Shown one piece after another: positions 34,803 through 43,652 of a stretch of 64,000 nucleotides of DNA (its first letter is position 1; each line of letters begins with the position of its first letter). Under the pieces are notes generated by a model. It did no database searches. It was given only the letters and a program-made list of their open reading frames with translations, and was not told where the DNA came from. Made by a program: the position numbers and the translations under genes. Source of the stretch: Pseudooceanicola spongiae (GTDB lineage: Bacteria > Pseudomonadota > Alphaproteobacteria > Rhodobacterales > Rhodobacteraceae); assembly GCF_014899185.1 (NCBI RefSeq), contig NZ_CP045201.1:1224501-1288500 (forward strand), read 5' to 3'.

Positions 34803-35780
34803 ATGGCCATTGCCGTAGCGATTTTTTCGCGCCTGCTAAAGGCAGCGATCACACTTCTAGCCATTGCGATCCTGAACTTTTTTCTGGTGCACGCCGCCCC
34901 CGGAGATCCGGCGACGGTTCTGGCTGGCGAGGCCGGTGCAGCCGATCCGCAGATGATCGCGGATCTGAAGGCTCGCTTCGGGCTGGATCAACCCTTCTAT
35001 ATCCAGCTGGCGCGCTATGTCGGAAACATCATGACGCTTGATCTGGGCTATTCCTTTCGGCAGGGCCAGCCGGTTCTGGACCTGATCATGGAGCGGCTGC
35101 CTGCGACGCTTATCCTGACGCTGACTGCCTTCTGGATATCCCTGCTTGCTGGGGTGGCGCTTGGCGTTGCGGCCTCCGCGCGCGTGGGGAAGTTCACTGA
35201 CACGCTGATAACCGGCGCGGCGCTGCTGTTTTACGCCACGCCGCTTTACTGGGCGGCGCTAATGGCAGTGCTGGTCTTTTCGGTGCAGCTCGGCTGGTTG
35301 CCGGGGTTCGGCTATGAAACCGTCGGCAGCGGCTATGGCGGGCTGGCGCGGGCCTGGGACATACTCAAGCACCTGATCCTGCCAGCCCTGACCCTCGGCT
35401 TGTTCTTCATGGCGGTCTACATGCGCATGACCCGGGCCTCGATGCTCGAAGTTGCACAGCAGGATTTCGTCAAGACTGCGAAGGCCAAGGGACTCGCGCC
35501 CTCCATCATCCGGCGTCGGCATATCCTGCGCAACGCGCTGCTGCCCGTGGTGACACTGGCCGGCCTTCAGGCGGGGCAGCTAGTCGGAGGCGCCGTATTG
35601 ACTGAAACCGTCTTTGCATGGCCCGGCATTGGGCGACTGATGTTCGAAAGCCTCGCAGCACGCGATTACAACACAATTCTCGGGGTCTTCTTGGTCTCTG
35701 CCGCGATGGTGATCGTGTTCAACATCATCACCGATCTTGTCTATCGGCTGATCGACCCACGGATTGGGCAGAAGGCATAA
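34803..35780 (+). CDS. ABC transporter permease, DppB/GsiC type
   Basis: A 325-residue inner-membrane subunit with six predicted spans. The N-terminus is RLLKAAITLLAIAILNFFLV and the DppB-type segments PGDPATVLAGEAGAADPQMI, YVGNIMTLDLGYSFRQGQPV and the EAA loop VAQQDFVKTAKAKGLAPSII-RRRHILRNALLP follow, ending with TETVFAWPGIGRLMFESLAARDY in pieces. It pairs with the DppC-type permease, whose gene starts two bases after its stop. Confidence 0.9.
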   Translation: MAIAVAIFSRLLKAAITLLAIAILNFFLVHAAPGDPATVLAGEAGAADPQMIADLKARFGLDQPFYIQLARYVGNIMTLDLGYSFRQGQPVLDLIMERLPATLILTLTAFWISLLAGVALGVAASARVGKFTDTLITGAALLFYATPLYWAALMAVLVFSVQLGWLPGFGYETVGSGYGGLARAWDILKHLILPALTLGLFFMAVYMRMTRASMLEVAQQDFVKTAKAKGLAPSIIRRRHILRNALLPVVTLAGLQAGQLVGGAVLTETVFAWPGIGRLMFESLAARDYNTILGVFLVSAAMVIVFNIITDLVYRLIDPRIGQKA

Positions 35781-35782
35781 TC

Positions 35783-36622
35783 ATGACATTCTGGAAGCGT
35801 TTCATAACAAACCGGGGTGCCCTGTTCGGGCTGGCCATTCTGATTGCAGTCCTGCTGCTGGCCCTTTTGGCCCCGCTGCTTTTTCCGCGCGGTCCTTGGG
35901 CCATGGTGCAGCGCCCTTTTCTGGTGCCGTTCAGCACCGATGGGCTACCGCTTGGCACGGATACACTAGGCCGTGATGTCCTGGCAGGGCTGGTCTACGG
36001 CGCGCGGGTGTCGCTGCTGGTGGGGCTGGTCTCGACCGTAATGGCCCTGCTGATCGGGGTACCCCTCGGGGCATTGGCCGGGTTCTACGGCAAATGGGTG
36101 GACGAAGCCGCGATGCGCTTTACCGAATTCTTCCAGACCATCCCGAACTTTGCGCTGGCGATCGTGCTGGTGGCAATCCTCGAACCCTCTCTGACCTCGA
36201 TCACCATTGCCATCGCGATTGTGTCATGGCCGCCCGTCGCGCGTCTGGTCCGGGCCGAAGTCATGTCGGTCACTCGTCGCGAATATGTCGACGCCGCGCG
36301 GCTTGCGGGCCTGTCGAACATGCACATCCTCGTGCGGCAGGTGCTGCCGAACACCGTCTCTCCGATCATCGTGATGGCCTCTCTGATGGTGGCAACGGCG
36401 ATCCTGCTGGAAAGCTCGCTGTCTTTCCTTGGGCTGGGCGATCCCAACATCATGTCGTGGGGATTTCAGATCGGCGCCGCCCGCACCGTAATCCGCTCGG
36501 CATGGTGGCTGTCGTTCTTTCCCGGGGCCGCCATCGTGCTGACCGTGCTCGCGCTCAACCTCATCGGTGAGGGTCTGAATGACGCTCTCAATCCACATCT
36601 TTCACGCAAGGGGCGGTCATGA
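35783..36622 (+). CDS. ABC transporter permease, DppC/GsiD type
   Basis: A 279-residue inner-membrane subunit. It begins with the short cytosolic start and TM1 of the DppC family (RFITNRGALFGLAILIAVLL), then DTLGRDVLAGLVYGARVSLL, the EAA loop YVDAARLAGLSNMHILVRQV and LSFLGLGDPNIMSWG. ATG 35783 follows the upstream permease stop by two bases and is chosen over the longer open frame from 35618. Its stop overlaps the ATPase start as ATGA. Confidence 0.9.
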   Translation: MTFWKRFITNRGALFGLAILIAVLLLALLAPLLFPRGPWAMVQRPFLVPFSTDGLPLGTDTLGRDVLAGLVYGARVSLLVGLVSTVMALLIGVPLGALAGFYGKWVDEAAMRFTEFFQTIPNFALAIVLVAILEPSLTSITIAIAIVSWPPVARLVRAEVMSVTRREYVDAARLAGLSNMHILVRQVLPNTVSPIIVMASLMVATAILLESSLSFLGLGDPNIMSWGFQIGAARTVIRSAWWLSFFPGAAIVLTVLALNLIGEGLNDALNPHLSRKGRS

Positions 36623-38226
36623 GCGTCTTAAAAATCACCGACCTGTCGATTGCCCTGCCCCAAGGTGCCGACCGGGGATTCGCCGTTCAGCAGTGTTCCT
36701 ACGAGATCGCAGCGGGTGAAATCCTCTGCGTTGTGGGGGAGTCCGGGTCGGGCAAGTCGATGACAGCCAATGCCCTGATGGGCCTGCTGCCCGAAGGCGT
36801 GAGCGTCGCCGGCGGAACGGCTTATTTTGGCGGAAAGGATATCCTGACGGTGTCCGAGGCTGAACAGCGCGCCTTGCGCGGTGACCGCATCGCGATGATC
36901 TTTCAGGAGCCTATGACAGCGCTCAACCCGTTGATGCGGATCGGCGACCAAATCGCCGAGGTTTTTGAGGCGCACAAGCGTCATCGCCCGGCGGAGCGTC
37001 GGCAAAAGGCGCTGGAGCTGATCCGCGAAGTCCAACTGCCTGATCCTGAGAAAATCGTCCGCGCCTATCCCTTCCAGCTTTCTGGTGGTCAACGTCAGCG
37101 TGCGATGATCGCCATGGCGCTTGCGCTTGAACCGGAACTGCTGATTGCGGATGAGCCAACGACGGCGCTGGATGTCACGACGCAGGCGCAGATCCTCAAG
37201 CTGATCCTGGATCTGAGAGAGCGGCGCGGCATGGCCGTCATGTTCATCACGCACGATTTCGGCGTCGTGGCCGAGATTGCCGACCGGGTGATCGTCATGC
37301 GGTATGGCGAAATCGTCGAGAGAGGCTCAGCGGTTGAGGTGCTGGAGAACCCTCAGCACGACTACACCAAACGGTTGCTGGCCGCGATCCCCTCGGGTCT
37401 GGTACCGGCCTCCACCGAGGTTGCAAAAGCGCCAGCACTCGAAATCCGCAACCTGAAAAAGACCTATCGCATTGGTGGCGGGCTTTTCCGCGATGCGCGT
37501 GTGGTACAGGCGATCAACGATGTATCGCTGACCATTGCCCGCGGAGAGGTACTTGGGCTGGTTGGTGAATCCGGTTCGGGCAAGTCGACGCTTGGGCGCG
37601 CCGTGGTCCGGCTGGTCACCCCGGAGTCTGGCGAGATCATTGTCAGCGGCACCGATATGGCAGCGCTTGGCGAGGCCGAGCTGCGCGCGGTGCGCTACAA
37701 GGTGCAGATGGTGTTTCAGGATCCCTATGCCTCCCTCAACCCGCGGCACCGGGTGATGCGCGCCCTGACCGACGGCCCGATTGCCAAGGGCGTCGCAAAG
37801 GAAAAAGCACGTGAGCGGGCCCGCGCGTTGATGGAGACGGTTGGCCTCGGTGCAGATGCGGTTGAGCGCTATCCCCACGAATTTTCCGGCGGGCAGCGAC
37901 AACGGATCGGGATTGCCCGTGCGCTGGCCATGGACCCGGAACTGATCATCGCGGATGAGGCCGTGTCGGCGCTGGATGTCTCGATTCAGGCGCAGGTGCT
38001 GGATCTGCTGCGCGACCTGCGTCGTCGGTTTGATCTGTCGATCCTGTTCATCACCCATGACCTGCGGGTCGCGGCGCAGCTCTGTGATAGGATCGCCGTC
38101 ATGCAGAAAGGCAAGCTGGTCGAGATCGGCCCAGTGTCAGAGGTGTTCCTGAACCCGCAGCACAGTTACACTCAGACCCTGCTTGCGGCGGTGCCCGGCG
38201 GTGGTTGGGGGAAGGCTGCGCAATGA
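36619..38226 (+). CDS. ABC transporter ATP-binding protein, fused DppD-DppF type
   Basis: A 535-residue protein with two complete nucleotide-binding domains. Domain 1 (about 1-260) has Walker [11 protein letters not shown], signature [15 protein letters not shown] and Walker [13 protein letters not shown]. Domain 2 (about 275-530) has [25 protein letters not shown] and [12 protein letters not shown]; note Ala-Val in place of the common Pro-Thr. Each ends with the oligopeptide C-terminal region ([24 protein letters not shown]). The fusion gives one polypeptide for a transporter with two permeases. It overlaps both neighbours by four bases, so the operon is tightly coupled. Confidence 0.92.
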   Translation: MSVLKITDLSIALPQGADRGFAVQQCSYEIAAGEILCVVGESGSGKSMTANALMGLLPEGVSVAGGTAYFGGKDILTVSEAEQRALRGDRIAMIFQEPMTALNPLMRIGDQIAEVFEAHKRHRPAERRQKALELIREVQLPDPEKIVRAYPFQLSGGQRQRAMIAMALALEPELLIADEPTTALDVTTQAQILKLILDLRERRGMAVMFITHDFGVVAEIADRVIVMRYGEIVERGSAVEVLENPQHDYTKRLLAAIPSGLVPASTEVAKAPALEIRNLKKTYRIGGGLFRDARVVQAINDVSLTIARGEVLGLVGESGSGKSTLGRAVVRLVTPESGEIIVSGTDMAALGEAELRAVRYKVQMVFQDPYASLNPRHRVMRALTDGPIAKGVAKEKARERARALMETVGLGADAVERYPHEFSGGQRQRIGIARALAMDPELIIADEAVSALDVSIQAQVLDLLRDLRRRFDLSILFITHDLRVAAQLCDRIAVMQKGKLVEIGPVSEVFLNPQHSYTQTLLAAVPGGGWGKAAQ

Positions 38227-39125
38227 CGACGCAGCGCACAACTGGCGTCGCCACCTGTACAGTGCTCGACATGATGACGTTCTTTGCCCGGCCATTTGCT
38301 GAGCTTGCTCCGGAGATCGACCTGATCACCCCGGAGCAGGTCACCGACGCGACAAAGGTCGACTTTGTCCTGACGTTCAAACCCGCCGACGATGCCTTCT
38401 CCCCCTACCCCAACCTTCGGGCGGTCTTTTCCGTCGGCGCGGGCGTCGACGGAATTGTCGGCTGCCCCTCCCTTCCCGATGTGCCCTTGTTTCGTGTCGA
38501 AGACCCCGATCAGGCGCTGCAGATGGCTGGCTTTGCCGCGTTTCATGTGCTCTGGCACCATCGCCGCATGGGTGATTTCCTGGCCGCCCAGTCCCAGCAC
38601 GACTGGGCCCGGCGCGTCGGGGACCAGAGCCCGACCCTGCGTCGCATCGGGGTGCTGGGGTTTGGGATGATGGGGAGGGCGATTGCCAAAGCACTGATTG
38701 CACTCGGCTATCCAGTGACTGTTGTGTCTCGGTCCCGGCCCGACCACCCTCTGCCGAGAGCGGTGCACATGACGGTCGATGCCATAGACGAAGTCCTCGC
38801 ACAGACCGACATCCTCATTAACGTCTTGCCCCTGACACCCGCAACGAACGGGTTTCTTAACGCCGCGACCTTCGCAAAGCTGCCCAAGGGAGCGGCTCTC
38901 ATTCACATAGGTCGCGGTGCGCACCTTGTGGAGGACGACCTTTTGGCCGCACTCGAGTCCGGCCACCTCTCTGGGGCCTCGCTCGACGTTTTTGAAACGG
39001 AGCCACTTGCGAGGGACAGCTCTCTCTGGGACCATCCCGGCCTTTTCCTGACACCGCATGTCGCAAGCACGCCGAGGCACAGCAGTGTCGTTGAAAACGT
39101 TCAACGAAGGCTCGCCACTCTCTAA
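38223..39125 (+). CDS. D-2-hydroxyacid dehydrogenase (glyoxylate/hydroxypyruvate reductase A-like)
   Basis: A 300-residue NAD(P)H-dependent reductase of 2-oxoacids. The Rossmann domain has VLGFGMMGRAIAKALIALGY, and the catalytic set is Arg in HIGRGAHLVEDD, Glu in DVFETEPL and His in LTPHVAS. The NVLPLTPAT motif is typical of GhrA. ATG 38223 overlaps the ATPase stop (ATGA), which fixes the start. As last gene of the aldolase/ABC operon it probably reduces or oxidises an acid formed from the imported compound. A second member of the family is encoded at 52395-53336. Confidence 0.88.
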   Translation: MTTQRTTGVATCTVLDMMTFFARPFAELAPEIDLITPEQVTDATKVDFVLTFKPADDAFSPYPNLRAVFSVGAGVDGIVGCPSLPDVPLFRVEDPDQALQMAGFAAFHVLWHHRRMGDFLAAQSQHDWARRVGDQSPTLRRIGVLGFGMMGRAIAKALIALGYPVTVVSRSRPDHPLPRAVHMTVDAIDEVLAQTDILINVLPLTPATNGFLNAATFAKLPKGAALIHIGRGAHLVEDDLLAALESGHLSGASLDVFETEPLARDSSLWDHPGLFLTPHVASTPRHSSVVENVQRRLATL

Positions 39126-39718
39126 CCTTTAAGCCTATTCTTTCAGTTCATCGGCACGTTGCAGACCGATCAAGGCAGTCCTACACATCGAAAAATCGTT
39201 ATGGTTGGAGTCGGTAACACACTTCCTTGAACCGTTTTGAACAAAGAAGCATGCCCGAATTAAGCCGATTGAAGTGAGCCTCTCCCGGTCTTCTGGACGC
39301 TAAGTCGACGGATCCCAATATGGCGATCATGATCATCTCGAGATGAATGGAGACAAGAACGTCACCAAGACAACCCGACGTCTGAGATGGCGCTATTGGG
39401 CCCACTGCGCGGACGGCCCTCATGGCCAACATGAATGATCAGTACGATCGGCACCTTCCCTGAGGATGCGTGCGCCACGTCCGATTTGATCGTTGGCACA
39501 GGGCAACGCCCTTACGCATCAGTCAACATTCGGCGAGATCAATTTCACGGTGAATGGATTTTCGTCTGGGACGAAAAGCGGGACATGCCACTCTAAGTCT
39601 TATGTCCATCCCGGCTGGCTGCCTTTGTGACAAGCCTGCCCATCAAGGCTTTCCTGTCCGCCTTCGCGCTCAAACCAGCTGACACCTTCTGGCTCTGAAA
39701 GATACCGAGGTCTGGAGA
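39126..39718. other. Intergenic region, nothing recognised
   Basis: About 590 bases between two converging operons. Open frames are short and show no known family. Decayed mobile-element sequence is possible but was not identified. Confidence 0.35.
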
Positions 39719-40876
39719 TTAGAGACGCAGTGTGCGGATGGTATCGCGGATATCTGACACAAGGAGATCGGGGGCTTCCAGCGCTGCAAAGTGTCCACCG
39801 CTTGCGTGCTCGGCAAAGTGCGTGAGCTTGTCGAAGCGGCTCTCGGCCCATCTGCGCGAAAGCCGTATCTGCTCTCCAGCGAACATGCTGATCCCTGCGG
39901 GGGTCGGAACCTTGGCCTGCGGCATCCCGCCCTGACGCATCGCCTGCATGCTTTCCCAGTAGAGGCGCGCCGAACTCGGCCCTGCGTTCGGCAACCAGTA
40001 CAGCATGATGTCGTCAATGATCTCGTCGTGTGAAAAGACCGTTTCTGGATCGCCGCCGCTGTCGGAGACGTCCTGGAACAGCGCATAGATCCACGCAGCC
40101 AGCGCAACGGGGGAATCCGACAGCCCGAAGGCAACAGATTGCGGGCGCGTGCTCATCAGCTTCATGTAGCCGGAATACTCCGCGTCGTAGCGTCCCGCGT
40201 TGGCGAGCATGGCCTTCTCCTCGTCCGAGGCCTGCGCAACTTCCGCCTCAGTCGGCTGGAATGGCACGAAGTTGAGGTGAATGCCTTTCAGACCCGGCGG
40301 ACACATGTGGCCAAGCGTCAGCGTGACCATTGCTCCCCAGTCTCCGCCCTGCGCCACCCAGCGGTCGTACCCAAGACGCGCCATCAGCGCGGCCCAGGCG
40401 CCCGCGTTACGGCTGGTGTTCCAGCCCGGCACCTCAGGCTTGCCCGAAAAACCGAAGCCGGGCATCGACGGGATGACCAGATGAAAGGCATCCTTCGCGG
40501 TTCCGCCATGCGCAGTCGGGTTCACCAAAGGGTCGATCACATGGCGGAATTCCAGCACCGAACCCGGCCAGCCATGGGTCATGAGAAGTGGCATGGCGTC
40601 CTCATGTTCCGAGCGAATGTGCAGGAAATGGATGCCAATCCCGTCGATCTCGGTCCGGCTTTGCCCCAGCGCGTTCAAGTCAGCTTCACACCGGCGCCAG
40701 TCGTAAGATGTGCGCCAATAGTCGACCAGCGCCTTTATCTTGTGCAGCGGTGGCCCCTGCCGACCATCCTCGATTGGCGAGGGATCCGGCCACCGGATGC
40801 GGTCCAGACGCGACGTAAGATCATCAAGATCGGACTGAGGAATATCGAGGATGAAGGGGGTGATGTCGGAGGTCAT
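39719..40876 (-). CDS. Epoxide hydrolase family protein (EHN plus alpha/beta hydrolase)
   Basis: A 385-residue soluble hydrolase. The N-terminal EHN domain (about 1-110) has LDDLTSRLDRIRWPD and LVDYWRTSYDWRRCEADLNA. The alpha/beta-hydrolase core has the oxyanion motif THGWPGSVLEF, nucleophile Asp in VAQGGDWGAMVT and a late His in EHASGGHFAALEAP, as in microsomal-type epoxide hydrolases. It would open epoxides to diols through an alkyl-enzyme ester. Its gene follows the NmrA-type reductase by 23 bases on the same strand, suggesting an operon for handling reactive organic compounds, under the divergent TetR regulator. Confidence 0.88.
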   Translation of the reverse strand: MTSDITPFILDIPQSDLDDLTSRLDRIRWPDPSPIEDGRQGPPLHKIKALVDYWRTSYDWRRCEADLNALGQSRTEIDGIGIHFLHIRSEHEDAMPLLMTHGWPGSVLEFRHVIDPLVNPTAHGGTAKDAFHLVIPSMPGFGFSGKPEVPGWNTSRNAGAWAALMARLGYDRWVAQGGDWGAMVTLTLGHMCPPGLKGIHLNFVPFQPTEAEVAQASDEEKAMLANAGRYDAEYSGYMKLMSTRPQSVAFGLSDSPVALAAWIYALFQDVSDSGGDPETVFSHDEIIDDIMLYWLPNAGPSSARLYWESMQAMRQGGMPQAKVPTPAGISMFAGEQIRLSRRWAESRFDKLTHFAEHASGGHFAALEAPDLLVSDIRDTIRTLRL

Positions 40877-40899
40877 GATGTGTCCCTTGAAAAAATCGG

Positions 40900-41793
40900 T
40901 CAGACGAGGTCGCAGATCATGGCGCGGATATCTGTCCAGTCGGTCTTGCCGTAGCGCCCGTTATCAAGCCTGCGCAGCTGACCCCGCCCGCTCATCATGT
41001 CACGCAGGTATTGCATGCCCTGCCACGCCGGAAACACTTCGCCCTTTGCCGGGGCAACGCGCTGCGCAACCCAGATGACCAGCCCGAGCCGGCCGATGCT
41101 GCCAGCGCGAAAGGGTCGATAGGTTTTGCCCGATATTTCGCTCGCTATTCGCGCCAACTCCTGCGGAGAAAGACTGCCGCCGGCGATACGCAGGTCGCGT
41201 GGGGCAGCATCGTCGAGGGCGGCATCGGCGGTAAACTCAGCCACGTCATCCTTGGTGGTGAAGTCGAGCGGCTGATCCACGGCCCCCCAATGCAGGACCC
41301 GGCGCACGCGCGGCAGCAGAATCGGTGCGTCTTCGGTCAGAACAGTCGAGAAGGCGCCATTCAGCACTGAGGTCGCACGGATCGGCGCGGCATCGAGGCT
41401 TTTGCGAAACGCCCGGCGCAGGTCCATGTTACGATTTTCGCCGGGCCGGGTCTTGGTATAGTCGAGCGAGAAATCCGACGGAATGAAGCGCGCGACTCCT
41501 GCCAAGACTGCCGCGTTCAGCAGAACGCCCTGTTGGCCGAGGATCACGTCCTCAAGACCGTTCAGCGCCGAGACGACGCAGGCGACCCCCTCACAAAGTT
41601 CTTTCACCGACCGCGCATCATAACCGCTCTCCACAAGCGTGATGCCCTGTGCTTCGAGGTGACGCCGCTTTTGTGGCAACGTGCCGGGCCGCACGATTGC
41701 CCTCAGGTCGGCTCCCTTGCGCACCAAAGCCCTGGCGATCCGCTCTCCCAAGTCACCCGTCACACCGGCCAGAACAATTATCCTACGGTCCAT
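40900..41793 (-). CDS. NmrA/isoflavone-reductase-like NAD(P)-binding protein
   Basis: A 297-residue atypical short-chain dehydrogenase. The N-terminal dinucleotide motif is IVLAGVTGDLGERIARALVR, with RAIVRPGTLPQK for cofactor discrimination. Further family features are VSALNGLEDVILGQQGVLLN and VARFIPSDFSLDYTKTRPGE, the latter with the Lys typical of the reductase branch. ATG 41793 is chosen; the frame extends to 41832 without support. It is first in an operon with the epoxide hydrolase and diverges from a TetR regulator across 110 bases. The substrate is unknown. Confidence 0.8.
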   Translation of the reverse strand: MDRRIIVLAGVTGDLGERIARALVRKGADLRAIVRPGTLPQKRRHLEAQGITLVESGYDARSVKELCEGVACVVSALNGLEDVILGQQGVLLNAAVLAGVARFIPSDFSLDYTKTRPGENRNMDLRRAFRKSLDAAPIRATSVLNGAFSTVLTEDAPILLPRVRRVLHWGAVDQPLDFTTKDDVAEFTADAALDDAAPRDLRIAGGSLSPQELARIASEISGKTYRPFRAGSIGRLGLVIWVAQRVAPAKGEVFPAWQGMQYLRDMMSGRGQLRRLDNGRYGKTDWTDIRAMICDLV

Positions 41794-41853
41794 GTCTCTT
41801 TTCCGTTCATCATCAGTTGCAAGGCTGTACATAGACCCAATGCGGATAAATGA

Positions 41854-41865
41854 AACGGTATCGTT
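41854..41865. promoter_or_regulatory. Candidate TetR operator
   Basis: AACGGTATCGTT is an inverted repeat with five of six pairs, embedded in AAATGAAACGGTATCGTTCA, midway between the divergent NmrA and TetR genes. This is a common arrangement for TetR-family autorepression. Confidence 0.45.
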
Positions 41866-41903
41866 CAGTTTTATTTTTGACCCGTCACAGCTAGACTCAC
41901 CGA

Positions 41904-42554
41904 ATGAAGCAAACGACGAAGATATCCTCGCGAATCGGACGCCCCCGGCTTGAGGAGGCCGGTGAAGTGAACGCGCGTATTCTTGCCGCAGCGACGGAGC
42001 TTTTCCTGAGCAAGGGCGTGGCCGCGACCAGTTGCGAGGCCGTCGTGGCCCGGGCGCATGTCGGCAAGGCCAGCCTCTATTCCCGCTATTCCGGCAAGGA
42101 CGCGCTTTTCGAAGCCGTCATCAAACACGCAGTCGAGAGCGGAAGTTTTCAGATGGATGCCACAAAGCTTCCGGAAGGGACGGTCCGCGAGCGCCTTGCC
42201 TTTGCTGGCAAGGCGGTTCTGATGCAGGCGCTTTCCCCAATCCCTCTCGAACTGCTCCGGCTGTTCCTGACTGAGGCGCGACGATTTCCGGATCTGATCG
42301 CTCATGTGGACGCAATGGCGCGCTCAAAGGTCGTCGACATCGTCGCCCGTTCAATGGCTGCAAGTCCTCAGGACGCAGCGTCGAGAAAGGCTGTCGCGAT
42401 TGCGGAGCGCTTTCTGGACCTCACCTTTGCGCCCATTATTCTTGCAGCTCTTACCGGGCGAGAGACAGCAACGACACCTGATGCGATCGAAGGCCAAGTC
42501 GCGTTTGCTCTCGACACACTTGAAAGCTCTGGCCTTCTTGATGACAGATTGTAG
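41904..42554 (+). CDS. TetR/AcrR family transcriptional regulator
   Basis: A 216-residue repressor. The N-terminal helix-turn-helix (about 15-65) reads NARILAAATELFLSKGVAAT and SCEAVVARAHVGKASLYSRY with SGKDALFEAVIKHA. The C-terminal ligand-binding part resembles the TetR_C AefR-like group (LLRLFLTEARRFPDLIAHVD, AERFLDLTFAPIILAALTG). It lies divergent from the NmrA/epoxide-hydrolase operon and most likely represses it through the palindrome at 41854-41865. An IS66 remnant begins just downstream. Confidence 0.88.
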   Translation: MKQTTKISSRIGRPRLEEAGEVNARILAAATELFLSKGVAATSCEAVVARAHVGKASLYSRYSGKDALFEAVIKHAVESGSFQMDATKLPEGTVRERLAFAGKAVLMQALSPIPLELLRLFLTEARRFPDLIAHVDAMARSKVVDIVARSMAASPQDAASRKAVAIAERFLDLTFAPIILAALTGRETATTPDAIEGQVAFALDTLESSGLLDDRL

Positions 42555-43107
42555 GCGCAATAGTCATGCAAAATATGATCGAACAGCTTCCACAGCTCTA
42601 CCCATAGAGATATTCATTATAACGGATCTCTCCCGTGAGCGCCGACCAAACAAAAGTGCTAAAGTCGCAACAGGAGGGTCGCCTTTGAGGTCGGCGAAGG
42701 GCTCGACGCCGTTGATTTTCGCCGTGGTGGTGAGCGAAACGATCCGGCCCCAAATGCGGCCGCCTTCGTCGTGGCCAGCAAAAAGCGCATTCGTCCTCGT
42801 CAATGCAATTGGGCGTATCAGGGTTTCGACAGCAATGGAATCAATGCTCAACGCGGCGGTCGTGGAGGAAGGTCTGAAGCCCGTCCCATTGGCGATGGAT
42901 ATAAGTTAACTTCTCCGCGAGGCGTGACTTCGCGGAGATCCGGGGGCGCTGGTTTTGCAGCCATTCTCCAAATTCGGCTACCTTTGGCGCGGTGACGGCC
43001 AGCCGGGCCGACAGCCGCTGGCCGGGCCCCATACCGCGGATCTCACCCTCGATGCGGTAGAGCTCAGAGATGCGGCGCAGGCCTTCAGCGGTGATCGTCA
43101 TGCCGTA

Positions 43108-43130
43108 GGCGTGCCTCTGGCACGACGCCG
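43108..43130. repeat. Palindromic insert, family D, copy 1
   Basis: Core CGTGCC-TCT-GGCACG at 43110-43124, within GGCGTGC...GCACGACGCCG. On the minus strand it splits TEVFNHDG from AEGLRRISELY of the IS66 TnpC, adding VVPEARLRH-type codons. Confidence 0.65.
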
Positions 43131-43344
43131 TCGTGATTGAAGACCTCCGTCAGCTTTCTGCGGGCATGTGCCCAACACTGCGCGAGCGTGATAGGCGCAC
43201 CTCCTGTCCGTGAGGGGCGTGTCAGCCGATTGTAGTCGGCATAGTCGTCCAACTGCAGGATGCCGTCAGAGCCTTGCAGGATCTGTTCCGCGTTCTGTCC
43301 GGCCCAGCCTGGGGCATAAGTGAAGGCCACGATGCGGCAAGTCA

Positions 43345-43370
43345 CGCCACTGGTCCGAGCGACAATGGCG
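43345..43370. repeat. Palindromic insert, family C, IS66 copy
   Basis: Arms CGCCA/TGGCG with a 16-base loop. Bases 43352-43371 equal the reverse complement of 2920-2939 in the IS481 remnant. It interrupts the WGGSDPP-VVFTYAPG region of TnpC. Confidence 0.75.
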
Positions 43371-43629
43371 AATGCGGATCATCGCTGCCCCCCGGTCGTC
43401 CCGAGCCAACGCCCAGAGATACCCGGTCTTTGTCCGGCCGCGGCCCGGGTCCAGAAGCGGCACCATGGTTTTCTCGATAAACAGCTTGGCTGAGGCCATC
43501 AGGTGCTCGGCCATGCTTGGGGTGGATGGCCACCCCTCGCGCACATGTAAAAATGCACTGCCAGGGAGCGGATAATGCGGAGAGATGCCGGGATGATGCC
43601 CAGCCGCTCGGTGCGGTCGTCACGCAAAA

Positions 43630-43652
43630 GGCGTGCTTGCCAGCACGACGCC
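43630..43652. repeat. Palindromic insert, family D, copy 2
   Basis: Core CGTGCT-TGCC-AGCACG at 43632-43647. The outer bases GGCGTGC and CACGACGCCG are the same as in copy 1 about 520 bases away, while the loops differ. Confidence 0.6.
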
